Position numbers and translations under genes: made by a program. From an uncultured Pseudomonadota bacterium (lineage in GTDB: Bacteria > Pseudomonadota > Alphaproteobacteria > Rs-D84), in the NCBI GenBank assembly GCA_949296475.1, contig CASFOK010000009.1:1-36030 (forward strand): a DNA stretch of 36,030 nt, in the 5' to 3' direction. Of the stretch, positions 1 to 8,722 are shown piece after piece. Position 1 is the stretch's first letter, and every line of letters begins with the position of its first letter. Below the pieces are notes generated by a model. That model did no database searches. It was not told the DNA's origin and saw nothing but the letters and a program-made list of their open reading frames with translations.

Positions 1-25
1 CGCGTTTTCGGCGCTATACACGATT

Positions 26-50
26 AAAGCCGTGGATAACCACGGCTTTT
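26..50 (+). terminator. Rho-independent terminator
   Basis: A perfect 10-bp stem (26-35 with 40-49) and a four-base loop are followed by a T-rich stretch on the + strand. It probably ends a + strand gene lying before the window. Read from the other strand it could also stop the tRNA-Pro transcript, although the T-run there is poor. Confidence 0.65.
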
Positions 51-58
51 CTTATTTC

Positions 59-135
59 TGGTCGGGGCGAAAGGATTCGAACCTTCGACACCTTGGTCCC
101 AAACCAAGTACTCTACCAGACTGAGCTACACCCCG
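59..135 (-). tRNA. tRNA-Pro (anticodon TGG), CCA encoded
   Basis: The reverse strand folds as a full cloverleaf. The acceptor stem CGGGGTG pairs with CGCCCCG, the anticodon stem CTTGG/CCAAG encloses loop TTTGGGA, and the T-arm carries GTTCGAATC. The anticodon is TGG, the discriminator base is A at 62, and CCA is encoded at 59-61. A promoter lies just upstream at 147-174. Confidence 0.96.
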
Positions 136-146
136 AAACGACCCTC

Positions 147-174
147 ATTATAACAATATTTTTTTTAAATGCAA
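147..174 (-). promoter_or_regulatory. Promoter of tRNA-Pro
   Basis: On the reverse strand TTGCAT and TATAAT are separated by 16 bases, and the -10 is extended (TGTTATAAT). Transcription would begin just before the tRNA. The element overlaps the ATG at 169, which argues against that codon as the start of the neighbouring protein gene. Confidence 0.6.
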
Positions 175-195
175 ATTTTTATGTTAATTTTATAC

Positions 196-224
196 TTGTG
201 TAAATTTAACAAAATTTTTACAAT
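196..224 (+). promoter_or_regulatory. Promoter of the Cys-motif secreted protein gene
   Basis: TTGTGT and TACAAT are separated by exactly 17 bases. Only seven bases separate the -10 from the ATG at 232, so the transcript would begin at or within a base of the start codon. No Shine-Dalgarno sequence is visible, which fits a leaderless mRNA. Confidence 0.5.
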
Positions 225-231
225 ACAAAAC

Positions 232-1248
232 ATGTTAGGAAAGTTGAAAATTTTTGCAATCTTATCTACTTTGATTTTAATCGGAAAATTCGCACTGGCG
301 GCTAGTTCCCCTTCTGATTTTATGAGCGCAAATTCTTATAACAACTTATATCCATATATGAACAATACAATGCGCACACAATTAAACCCGGGTACAACAC
401 CTTCTGCGTCCAATGCGCAAATAAACGTATTAACAAGAACAAAATCCACAGGAAATACCGCTCGTAACGTCGTACCAAGAACGGTTACCGCACGCAGCGC
501 AACAAACAATAATGTAACAACCGCCAGGTCCGCCGTTACCAGCGTTCAATCTGGTAATACAGCGAACACCGCACGCGTCGCAACATCTACAAGAAACGCA
601 ACCTCACAAAATAGCAATAGACGCGTGGTGGCGCGTTCTGGCACAACCACAACAAATGTTCAGCCTGCCGCTTCACGTTCAAGTCGTGGTGACATATCCA
701 TACAAAATCAAAATACTGCCACGGCAACGGCTTTATACGATGACGGAACAGTCAGTATTTCTTCATCACGTTGCATGGCGGATTATATTGACTGTATGAA
801 CGATTATTGCGAACGCGAAGACGCTGCATATAATCGCTGTTATTGCAGTTCTAAACTGGCGCAAATTGATTCTACGTATCAACCAGAAATAGACCGACTG
901 ATAAAAGAAATACTGACTCTCAAAGGTACAAACCATTGGACAGAAGAAGAAATGAATGAGTATTGGATGAACATGATTGGTAAATATACCGGCGACAATT
1001 CATGGACAAACCTGGACGAAGCATTAGATATAGATTGGGCCAGCACAGAAAGCAGGGTTCGCGGTCAACAAGCGTTCGTAACTGGTCATTCTTATTGCGT
1101 ACAACACTTACGTGGTTGTTCTTACATGGCCACCAATATGCGCGATGCGTATCGGTCAGAAATATCACGCGATTGCGCAACTTATGAAAATTCTTTGAAA
1201 AAACTTAAAAACGCCGCCGAAAGCATAGTTGAGGCATACAAACAATGA
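232..1248 (+). CDS. Secreted protein with C-x6-C-x4-C-x9-C-x-C motif
   Basis: I do not recognise a named family. The 338-residue product starts with a signal peptide (about residues 1-24, ending near LALAA-like sequence FALAA). A long low-complexity linker rich in Asn, Thr, Ser, Ala and Arg follows to about residue 170. A cysteine cluster comes next at C181, C188, C193, C203 and C205, followed by SS, and the C-terminal half is helical and charged with two more cysteines. The same spacing occurs in the 1073-residue protein at 30546. The start at 232 is preferred over ATG 169 because it places the signal peptide at the N-terminus and a promoter lies between the two codons. The gene converges on the spanin-like pair with no gap. 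Export is well supported; function is unknown. Confidence 0.8.
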   Translation: MLGKLKIFAILSTLILIGKFALAASSPSDFMSANSYNNLYPYMNNTMRTQLNPGTTPSASNAQINVLTRTKSTGNTARNVVPRTVTARSATNNNVTTARSAVTSVQSGNTANTARVATSTRNATSQNSNRRVVARSGTTTTNVQPAASRSSRGDISIQNQNTATATALYDDGTVSISSSRCMADYIDCMNDYCEREDAAYNRCYCSSKLAQIDSTYQPEIDRLIKEILTLKGTNHWTEEEMNEYWMNMIGKYTGDNSWTNLDEALDIDWASTESRVRGQQAFVTGHSYCVQHLRGCSYMATNMRDAYRSEISRDCATYENSLKKLKNAAESIVEAYKQ

Positions 1249-1263
1249 TTATTCATCATTGTT
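1241..1263. terminator. Weak hairpin at convergent gene ends
   Basis: A perfect 9-bp stem (1241-1249 with 1255-1263) spans the abutting stop codons of two convergent genes. It is AT-rich and has no good T-run, so its role as a terminator is uncertain. Confidence 0.3.
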
Positions 1264-1449
1264 ATATTCTTCACATATTTTATTATTCCTATAAATATTT
1301 CGTGCCAAATCGTCGCTGATGTTATCCCAGTCTTTTGAATGACCGTATATAATCAAACACGGTGCACATTCTGATTCATTCTGAAATTGAGTACTTCTCG
1401 TGCAGGATACGACGAATATCAGCGGTATCAGTAGTAAGAACTTTTGCAT
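1249..1449 (-). CDS. Small lipoprotein, candidate outer-membrane spanin (Rz1-like)
   Basis: The 66-residue product has a lipoprotein signal ending in VVSC (Cys16), so it should be a 51-residue lipid-anchored protein. The mature part has four further cysteines or near-cysteine pairs (ECAPC, ICEEY) and an acidic tail. The start is supported by GGGAG six bases upstream. It begins inside the preceding gene, overlapping it by 74 bases in another frame. That is the architecture of phage Rz/Rz1 pairs, in which a membrane-anchored inner spanin gene overlaps an outer-membrane lipoprotein gene. No holin or endolysin lies nearby. The spanin role is inferred from size, topology and overlap, not from sequence identity. 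Confidence 0.6.
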   Translation of the reverse strand: MQKFLLLIPLIFVVSCTRSTQFQNESECAPCLIIYGHSKDWDNISDDLARNIYRNNKICEEYNNDE

Positions 1450-1600
1450 TTATATCTCCCAGTTTTTTTATATTTGCATTTTTCCTTTCAGATGCCAAAG
1501 ACACATATTCATTTATACATTTTTGTTGGGCGATTCTGCCACCAGCCCAATAAGCACACAAAACAAAAGCGATGAACATCATCGCAATATAAACACGCAT
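1376..1600 (-). CDS. Small membrane-anchored protein, candidate inner-membrane spanin (Rz-like)
   Basis: The 74-residue product has one N-terminal membrane segment (about residues 3-20) and then a charged, probably helical periplasmic part with the motif TADIRRILHEKY near the C-terminus. ATG 1600 is chosen because AAAGGG lies ten bases upstream; an in-frame TTG at 1609 is too close to that site. The gene sits just after the rho terminator and overlaps the lipoprotein gene. Short phage-type lysis accessory proteins share this form, but no family can be named with certainty. It could be a remnant of a prophage or a domesticated pair. Confidence 0.6.
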   Translation of the reverse strand: MRVYIAMMFIAFVLCAYWAGGRIAQQKCINEYVSLASERKNANIKKLGDINAKVLTTDTADIRRILHEKYSISE

Positions 1601-1619
1601 ATCAACCAATCCCTTTGTT

Positions 1620-1644
1620 AAAAAAAGGCCCCTTGGCGGGGCCC
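1620..1644 (-). terminator. Terminator of rho
   Basis: On the reverse strand GGCCCC pairs with GGGGCC (1638-1643 with 1627-1632) around a five-base loop, followed by seven T residues. It lies 20 bases after the rho stop codon. Confidence 0.85.
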
Positions 1645-1663
1645 TGATGATAATACCAACGAA

Positions 1664-2932
1664 CTACTGATTCATAGAATTAAAGAAGTCCGCGTTCGTT
1701 TTTGTTACCCGCAATTTATCCAACAAGAACTCCATCGCCTCTAATGTTCCCATAGGATTAATTATACGGCGTAAAACGTACATCTTGGACAAAGTATCTT
1801 TTCCAACCAGTAAATCTTCTTTACGCGTTCCGGATTTTGTTATATCAATTGCAGGATAAACGCGTTTATCAGACAATTTTCTATCCAAAATAATTTCGCT
1901 GTTTCCGGTCCCCTTAAATTCTTCAAAAATTACTTCGTCCATCTTTGATCCCGTATCAACCAACGCCGTTGCGATAATGGTAAGCGAACCGCCGCCTTCT
2001 ATGTTACGCGCAGCGCCAAAGAAACGCTTTGGTCTTTGCAGCGCATATGCGTCAACACCGCCGGTTAAAACTTTACCGCTGCTTGGTACAACAGTATTAT
2101 AAGCACGCCCTAACCGAGTAATAGAATCCAACAAGATAACCACGTCCTGCCCTGCTTCCACCAATCGTTTGGCCTTTTCAATGACCATTTCTGCAACTTG
2201 AATATGTCGTGCTGCAGGTTCATCAAAGGTGGAAGATATAACTTCGCCCTTAACGCTACGTTGCATATCCGTAACTTCTTCTGGTCTTTCATCAATTAAC
2301 AACACTATTAATTTTACATCTGGATAATTCGTCGCAATTGAGTGTGCAATATTTTGTAACATGACCGTCTTACCGGTACGTGGTGGCGCAACTATCAAAC
2401 TGCGTTGTCCCTTGCCTGTTGGTGAAATTAAGTCAATTACACGTGCAGACAGACTGCGCCCTTTATCTTTATCGTCTTCCACCTCCATTTTCAGCATTTC
2501 ATCTGGATATAAAGGCGTCATGTCGTCAAAAGAAACGCGATGACGCAATTTTTCTGGGTCGCCGCCATTTACGCGTTCAATGGTTTCCAATGCAAAATAA
2601 CGTTCAGATTCATTTTGCGGCGCTTGAATCTGGCCTTCTATGTAATCGCCGGTCTTCAAACCGTACTTTTTAATCAAGCCAGGCGACACATACAAATCAT
2701 CGGGACCTGCCAGATAGTTACTTTCTGGTGCACGCAAGAAACCAAATCCGTCCTGCATACGTTCCAGCACCCCGTCACCAATCAATGTTATCTTTTTATC
2801 TGCCGCAAAAACGCGCATAACAGCAAAACGCAGTTGTTGTACATTTAATTGCGATGGGTTTTCAATGCCCATATCTTCTGCCATTTTCAGCAACTGTTGT
2901 GGCGATTTAGCCTTTAATTCATTTATATGCAT
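1664..2932 (-). CDS. rho: Transcription termination factor Rho
   Basis: Rho is the hexameric RNA helicase that releases RNA polymerase from untranslated transcripts. The 422 residues match the normal length. Residues 1-45 form the N-terminal helical domain. The RNA-binding cold-shock-like domain carries the RNP1 motif DGFGFLR at 61-67. The ATPase domain has Walker A PPRTGKT at 183-189, Walker B VVILLD at 264-269 and the following [10 protein letters not shown]. An AAAGGA site precedes the ATG. The gene has its own promoter (2997-3025) and terminator (1620-1644), so it appears monocistronic. No insertion of the kind seen in some actinobacterial and Bacteroidota Rho proteins is present. Confidence 0.98.
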   Translation of the reverse strand: MHINELKAKSPQQLLKMAEDMGIENPSQLNVQQLRFAVMRVFAADKKITLIGDGVLERMQDGFGFLRAPESNYLAGPDDLYVSPGLIKKYGLKTGDYIEGQIQAPQNESERYFALETIERVNGGDPEKLRHRVSFDDMTPLYPDEMLKMEVEDDKDKGRSLSARVIDLISPTGKGQRSLIVAPPRTGKTVMLQNIAHSIATNYPDVKLIVLLIDERPEEVTDMQRSVKGEVISSTFDEPAARHIQVAEMVIEKAKRLVEAGQDVVILLDSITRLGRAYNTVVPSSGKVLTGGVDAYALQRPKRFFGAARNIEGGGSLTIIATALVDTGSKMDEVIFEEFKGTGNSEIILDRKLSDKRVYPAIDITKSGTRKEDLLVGKDTLSKMYVLRRIINPMGTLEAMEFLLDKLRVTKTNADFFNSMNQ

Positions 2933-2996
2933 TCAAAAATCCTTTTGTGGAAATAGGAAACGAGGAATTCGCCCCCCTTATTTAATAGACCAATAT

Positions 2997-3025
2997 ATTA
3001 TATAGTTTTTTTGTCAAAAAGTCAA
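2997..3025 (-). promoter_or_regulatory. Promoter of rho
   Basis: On the reverse strand TTGACT and TATAAT are separated by 17 bases. The predicted leader is about 60 bases long, the kind of length used for Rho autoregulation elsewhere, but no specific attenuator was recognised. Confidence 0.7.
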
Positions 3026-3124
3026 GTTTGGTTTAAGCGATCTGTTTTAAGCGTATGATTTTTCTTGCAATGTTTCGCTTTTATTGCTCAAATTATAATA
3101 AAGAAAAACCAAAGGATAAAAATC

Positions 3125-3589
3125 ATGGCAGGCAGCATAAATAAAGTAATACTTGTTGGCAACGTCGGACAAGACCCACAAATTCGTACAATGCAAAGCG
3201 GACAAAAAGTTGCAAGTTTTTCGTTGGCGACATCTGACCGTTGGCGCGACAGACAGTCTGGCGAACAAAAAGAACAAACCGAATGGCATCGCGTTGTTAT
3301 TTTTAATCCTAATCTGGTTGATGTTGCCGAACGTATGTTGCAAAAAGGCACAAAACTATACATAGAGGGGGCTTTGCGGACGCGCAAATGGCAAAACCAG
3401 CAAGGCGTTGATGTTTACACTACCGAGGTTGTGTTAAATCCATTCGCAGGACAAATGGTTATTCTAAGCGGTGCAAAATCTTTGGATAGTGGATCCTCTA
3501 TGGGTGGTGATTTTGGATCCGGTCCAACAGCGACGCAACCACGCGAAGAAATATCAGTATCAGATATCGGTGACGATATACCCTTTTAA
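3125..3589 (+). CDS. ssb: Single-stranded DNA-binding protein
   Basis: SSB coats single-stranded DNA during replication and repair and recruits partner proteins. The 154-residue product begins MAGSINKVILVGNVG, the typical start of the OB fold, which ends near residue 110. A short Gly/Ser-rich linker leads to the acidic tip DDIPF, the partner-docking tail. ATG 3125 is chosen over an in-frame upstream start because the OB fold begins there and AAAGGA lies nine bases before it. A TATAAT box at 3094-3099 may be part of its promoter, but no convincing -35 is seen. A hairpin terminator follows at 3611. Confidence 0.97.
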   Translation: MAGSINKVILVGNVGQDPQIRTMQSGQKVASFSLATSDRWRDRQSGEQKEQTEWHRVVIFNPNLVDVAERMLQKGTKLYIEGALRTRKWQNQQGVDVYTTEVVLNPFAGQMVILSGAKSLDSGSSMGGDFGSGPTATQPREEISVSDIGDDIPF

Positions 3590-3610
3590 AATAAAAACGT
3601 TGCTTTTATT

Positions 3611-3636
3611 AACCCCGTTTTGCAACGGGGTTTTAT
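3611..3636 (+). terminator. Terminator of ssb
   Basis: A 9-bp stem AACCCCGTT/AACGGGGTT with loop TTGC is followed by TTTAT. It lies between the convergent ends of ssb and the autotransporter gene and could weakly serve both strands. Confidence 0.8.
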
Positions 3637-3642
3637 ATAATC

Positions 3643-6600
3643 TTAAAATCTATAAGAACCAGATAATTTTATATTATGGATTTGAATCATATCGTTGTAT
3701 TGGTATTTATAACCTAACCCGACTTGTATTCCATTAGCCGCCAAGACTTCTATACCTGCCCCCATATTTGCCCACAAAGGATTAACATCTATGTCATATT
3801 TTGTATAATCGTGTGCCAAAGCAAATTTATACTCCATGAAATCGGGCATACCCAATACATCATATTCCACGCCGACAGACGCATACGGTCTTATTTGTAT
3901 CCAAGCAGATGGGTATATACGTTTTTGTGCAATCACTGAATACCCAGGCGTTAAAATAAAGTATCCGTCAGATTGCAAATCCATGTATTCTTGACCTGCC
4001 GATTGTTCTGTCCCAGAAAATCCGAAATTATATCCAACGCGAGCGTACATATTGCCGACAATATATTGATTTAGCCAATCATGTAACAATCCCCATTCAC
4101 TGATAAGACTAAATGACGTACCATCACCGTCAATCGTAGAAACGTAGTTTTGTGTACGCGTAATATCAAACAAGTGCATATCCAAGAATGCGTTTCCATA
4201 TAAACGTGTTTTTTCACCTAAAATCTTTATAATATACCCACCAACGCCGATGTTTGTATCATCAACATTGATGTCAACGCGACCATTTGCACTTACCGAA
4301 CCGTAACTTAAATCAAAACTATCTGTACTGTCACCAGACATATTAGAGATACGACCAGCCAAACCGACAATCATCGTTTCAGATTCCTGCCAATCAAATC
4401 CACCAAAGGCTTTAACCCGATTCCCTTTTATATTCACATCGTCAGAACCGTTTTGTCTAAACATACCAAAATCAATATCCAACCAAGCCTTTTTCAAATT
4501 CCGATTACGATTCCAAATGAACTCGTCAAACGCATAGTGTTCAAAATCACGTGCATTTAGATGTTCGTTCAACGCGATACTACCCGCGACGTTTTCCAGT
4601 TCGCGTGCTTGGAACAAGCGACTGAAGCGCGACAAAGACGTACCATCTAATGTATTCTGATAGTTTTCCATACGGTTATACAACTCGTTTGACATAGTCG
4701 CCAAATTAGTACCGCCGAATATATATGGTATCGCTTCTATTGGTGTAGAATACCAGAAATTCTTATTCGCCAACTGTCCCGCAATAAGCGAATCCAACGC
4801 GCCTGCAGAAACGTATTCGCCGTCCGTGTGACCCGACGTTTTTGCAACAATGGGTTGTATTTTAAATACTTCTACTGGCCCGCCAAAACGTGGGTCAAAG
4901 ACGATATAAACGCCGTCTGCAACGCCATCATTATCTGTATCGCGTATAGACAGGTATACCGGCAAATCTTCATCAGCACCGTTATATTTGTTATACGATT
5001 CTAAGTAGTTGAAACAAATGCTGCCGTCTGCGTTACAGAAATTAACGTTTAGATTGCGAATTTTATCCCCAAGTTCTTGAATACCTTCACTGGCATCTAC
5101 CAGCCAAATGGCAGTACCTTGGTCAACAATACTGAACAAATCAATACCGATTTGACCGTTTTGCAATGGACTGTTATCAGAAGGCGTCCCAAAACCAGAC
5201 ACGTTTGAGACAAAGGTCCCACCAACAGTAATTAACGCCTGACCGCCTGGTGCGTTTGTAATCTGCCCCAACGTACCATCATCATTCAAACTGACAGAAG
5301 ACCAATAATTGCGCGCAGAATTATTACCACCAGACGTACCGTACGGCAAAATAGCAGTATTAATTAAACTGTTATTGTCAAATATAAAATTTTCACCAAT
5401 TGTCATTTCTTGTAAACCGACGAATTGAACGCCACCCGTAACATCGCCGGTAACATTAACGACAAGGTTGCCAACAGGATTCTGACTGTCACTGGTATCA
5501 ACACTTTGCAGTGTTGTTATTCCACCAGAATTAATCAAATCACCACTGATAGAAACATTACTGGCATTCATTTCTAAATTGCCGATTGTATTTTCTACAC
5601 TGCCATTAACGGTTATTGAACCGTTGGACTGCAAGGCTGTAATTTCTAATAATTGCCCGTTATTAGTAACAGAATCCGCCGTAACAGATTGCCCCAACAA
5701 CTGCATTGTTGCATTCTGATTACCCGATCCGTTTAAAACCTGGGTCAATGCCAAGTTGCTTTGATTTACCTCCAGATAAAAATTATTCAGGCGATTAACT
5801 GAAATTTGCAACAAAGCATCTGCGGACGTCCCTTCGCCAAAAACTAAATTTCCCGTTATTAATTTAAATGTATTTTCGGCGTCCATATTATTTAGGTTAA
5901 AGCCGTATTCTAATGTCGTAGTACCAGTAATTAAAATATCTAAATCACCAGCATTAACAAAAGAAGCACCTGTTTCCGCATCTCCTCCATTAACAGTTAA
6001 ACTGTCTGCATTAATTATTATAGAACCGCTATTAGAATCGTTCTTGACAGTACCAGCGACATTTATATCAACGCCGGTTACGCCTGTTTGACGGCGAACA
6101 ATCAACGAAGTACCAGAATTTTCAAGACTTCCAACGTCCTGTTCAGACCCGGTCCCTTGATTTACTGTTAAATCGCCCCCCAGTTCAACGATAAAGTCAC
6201 CACCGTTATTCTGCACACTGCCGTCCGACGTCATTTCTGATGCAATAATTGTAACATCACCCGCACCAGAATTTACAAAAAAGCCGTCCGTACTTAACGC
6301 ACCGGTCAGTGTTATATTAGTATTACCCCCGCCTATGTTAACGGCGCCTGTTGTCATTGTATTTGCGCTTACCGATAAACCTGCCCCCGCAATCAAAGAA
6401 TTTGTAACAGTAAAAGAATCCGCATTATCAATCGTCAACATTCCCCCTGCAGATATCGCCCCGAAACTCATATTAACAGACGGCACGGTATTCGTAGTCA
6501 ACGCCAACGAATAATTTTGCGCTATTTGTAAAGTATCCGATACATCAACTGCACCATCAGACTTTATTGTAAATCCCGTCTGATTAATATCAGGTCCTGC

Positions 6601-6771
6601 ATAAAAAGTATTATCCGACGGATCTTCTGGTATGGTCATACCAATGTACATATTTGTAACAGACAAACCGCCAGATCCGATAACAGATCCGTTATTGTTA
6701 TCTGGATAAATGGGCGCCGCATACAACGACACTGGCACCATAGTCAATATAAAAGATATTAATTTTTTCAT
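3643..6771 (-). CDS. Autotransporter (type V secretion), beta-helical passenger and barrel
   Basis: The 1042-residue product begins with a signal peptide (MKKLISFIL to SLYA). A long Asn/Gly/Thr/Ser-rich passenger, about residues 25-600, contains repeated short strands such as TVNGS and LTVNQG, as in right-handed beta-helix adhesins. A linker and then an autotransporter barrel of roughly 270 residues end in the outer-membrane signature SYRF with terminal Phe. The first in-frame codon of the longer frame is TTG (6792), and its extra residues would spoil the signal peptide, so ATG 6771 is used. GGAAG lies 14 bases upstream, which is a rather long spacing. The protein is probably displayed on the cell surface; its ligand is unknown. 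Confidence 0.88.
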   Translation of the reverse strand: MKKLISFILTMVPVSLYAAPIYPDNNNGSVIGSGGLSVTNMYIGMTIPEDPSDNTFYAGPDINQTGFTIKSDGAVDVSDTLQIAQNYSLALTTNTVPSVNMSFGAISAGGMLTIDNADSFTVTNSLIAGAGLSVSANTMTTGAVNIGGGNTNITLTGALSTDGFFVNSGAGDVTIIASEMTSDGSVQNNGGDFIVELGGDLTVNQGTGSEQDVGSLENSGTSLIVRRQTGVTGVDINVAGTVKNDSNSGSIIINADSLTVNGGDAETGASFVNAGDLDILITGTTTLEYGFNLNNMDAENTFKLITGNLVFGEGTSADALLQISVNRLNNFYLEVNQSNLALTQVLNGSGNQNATMQLLGQSVTADSVTNNGQLLEITALQSNGSITVNGSVENTIGNLEMNASNVSISGDLINSGGITTLQSVDTSDSQNPVGNLVVNVTGDVTGGVQFVGLQEMTIGENFIFDNNSLINTAILPYGTSGGNNSARNYWSSVSLNDDGTLGQITNAPGGQALITVGGTFVSNVSGFGTPSDNSPLQNGQIGIDLFSIVDQGTAIWLVDASEGIQELGDKIRNLNVNFCNADGSICFNYLESYNKYNGADEDLPVYLSIRDTDNDGVADGVYIVFDPRFGGPVEVFKIQPIVAKTSGHTDGEYVSAGALDSLIAGQLANKNFWYSTPIEAIPYIFGGTNLATMSNELYNRMENYQNTLDGTSLSRFSRLFQARELENVAGSIALNEHLNARDFEHYAFDEFIWNRNRNLKKAWLDIDFGMFRQNGSDDVNIKGNRVKAFGGFDWQESETMIVGLAGRISNMSGDSTDSFDLSYGSVSANGRVDINVDDTNIGVGGYIIKILGEKTRLYGNAFLDMHLFDITRTQNYVSTIDGDGTSFSLISEWGLLHDWLNQYIVGNMYARVGYNFGFSGTEQSAGQEYMDLQSDGYFILTPGYSVIAQKRIYPSAWIQIRPYASVGVEYDVLGMPDFMEYKFALAHDYTKYDIDVNPLWANMGAGIEVLAANGIQVGLGYKYQYNDMIQIHNIKLSGSYRF

Positions 6772-6808
6772 ATTATTTTTGTTTTCTTCCAATCGTTTTT
6801 ATGTTTAT

Positions 6809-8152
<1,344 letters not shown>

Positions 8153-8160
8153 ATATCGGG

Positions 8161-8178
8161 GGGCGGTCCTTACCGCCC
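8161..8178 (+). other. GC-rich hairpin between eno and the immunity-like gene
   Basis: GGGCGGT (8161-8167) and ACCGCCC (8172-8178) form a perfect 7-bp stem with loop CCTT. No T-run follows in either direction, so it is probably an mRNA structure that stabilises the eno 3' end or limits expression of the next gene, whose ATG is 12 bases away and lacks a Shine-Dalgarno site. Confidence 0.5.
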
Positions 8179-8190
8179 TAACGAAACAAA

Positions 8191-8397
8191 ATGAATATAT
8201 CGTTTGATTTTTTAATGGTCTTAAAATATATCGCCGCAATTACAATTATTGTCGCGATTATTTTGGCGCCCGCCTGGCTGGCACGCCAAACAAAAAAATC
8301 TAAATACGATATGTTATTAATACGTCTTGCCAGTTGGGTTTTCGGCTGGACCGGAATCGGTTGGTTGTGGGCATTGTTTTGGGCGATAAAAAAATAG
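8191..8397 (+). CDS. Small membrane protein, superinfection-immunity-like (Imm family)
   Basis: The 68-residue product has two membrane segments, about residues 8-29 and 46-66, joined by a basic loop (RQTKKSKYD). The segment LAPAWLARQ and the ending FGWTGIGWLWALFWAIK resemble the superinfection immunity family named after phage T4 Imm, which blocks DNA entry by a second phage. Members are also common on chromosomes, with no proven function there. No Shine-Dalgarno site is visible, so translation may depend on eno. It ends before a bidirectional terminator. The family call is by pattern; the immunity role is not established. Confidence 0.7.
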   Translation: MNISFDFLMVLKYIAAITIIVAIILAPAWLARQTKKSKYDMLLIRLASWVFGWTGIGWLWALFWAIKK

Positions 8398-8418
8398 CAA
8401 TAAACAAAAATATAAAAT

Positions 8419-8448
8419 AAAACAAGGGGCAAGAAAGCCCCTTGTTTT
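8419..8448. terminator. Bidirectional terminator
   Basis: A 12-bp stem, AAAACAAGGGGC (8419-8430) with its complement at 8437-8448, encloses a six-base loop. It has A-runs on one side and T-runs on the other, so it can stop the eno/Imm transcript from the left and the 53-residue gene from the right. Confidence 0.85.
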
Positions 8449-8465
8449 AAACTGTATTAACGGTT

Positions 8466-8627
8466 TTATTTTTCTTCTTGTCCGTTATTTTGCCAATTTT
8501 TTAATTTATGCGCGTTCCATATCGCAGCCAAATCAACCGCTGCCACACCCTTATTAAACTTGCTGTTGCGCGCTTTTGCAGAAACAGCAACGATGCCTTT
8601 ATCAAATTTATTTTTATTTTCAGTCAT
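8466..8627 (-). CDS. 53-residue protein with an internal duplication
   Basis: This short gene encodes 53 residues starting MTENKNKFDKG. Two imperfect copies of a 14-residue unit are visible: NKFDKGIVAVSAKA (residues 6-19) and SKFNKGVAAVDLAA (residues 22-35). A tail with two tryptophans and an acidic end follows. It has no signal peptide or membrane segment and is probably cytosolic. AGAGG lies eight bases before the ATG, a strong promoter lies at 8666-8694 and a terminator follows at 8419-8448, so this is a complete transcription unit. I do not recognise a family. The basic residues in the repeats could bind nucleic acid, but that is a guess. Confidence 0.75.
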   Translation of the reverse strand: MTENKNKFDKGIVAVSAKARNSKFNKGVAAVDLAAIWNAHKLKNWQNNGQEEK

Positions 8628-8665
8628 TTTCAATGCCTCTTTAAAAACATCTCTCTGACAAACAT

Positions 8666-8694
8666 AATATATACCAATAAATATTTTTTGTCAA
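8666..8694 (-). promoter_or_regulatory. Promoter of the 53-residue gene
   Basis: On the reverse strand consensus TTGACA is followed after 17 bases by TATATT (or after 19 by TATTAT). It is among the strongest promoter matches in the window and starts just after the stop of the OmpA-like gene. Confidence 0.7.
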
Positions 8695-8722
8695 GTATTT
8701 ATTGATACGCTCCGTTTCAAGA

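Noticed and set aside
169-231. Upstream ATG start for the first protein
   Set aside because: It would put 21 residues in front of a clean signal peptide and overlaps the tRNA-Pro promoter; a promoter ending at 224 supports ATG 232.
8161-8178. Terminator after eno
   Set aside because: The stem is strong but no T-run follows on either strand, so it is listed as an mRNA structure.
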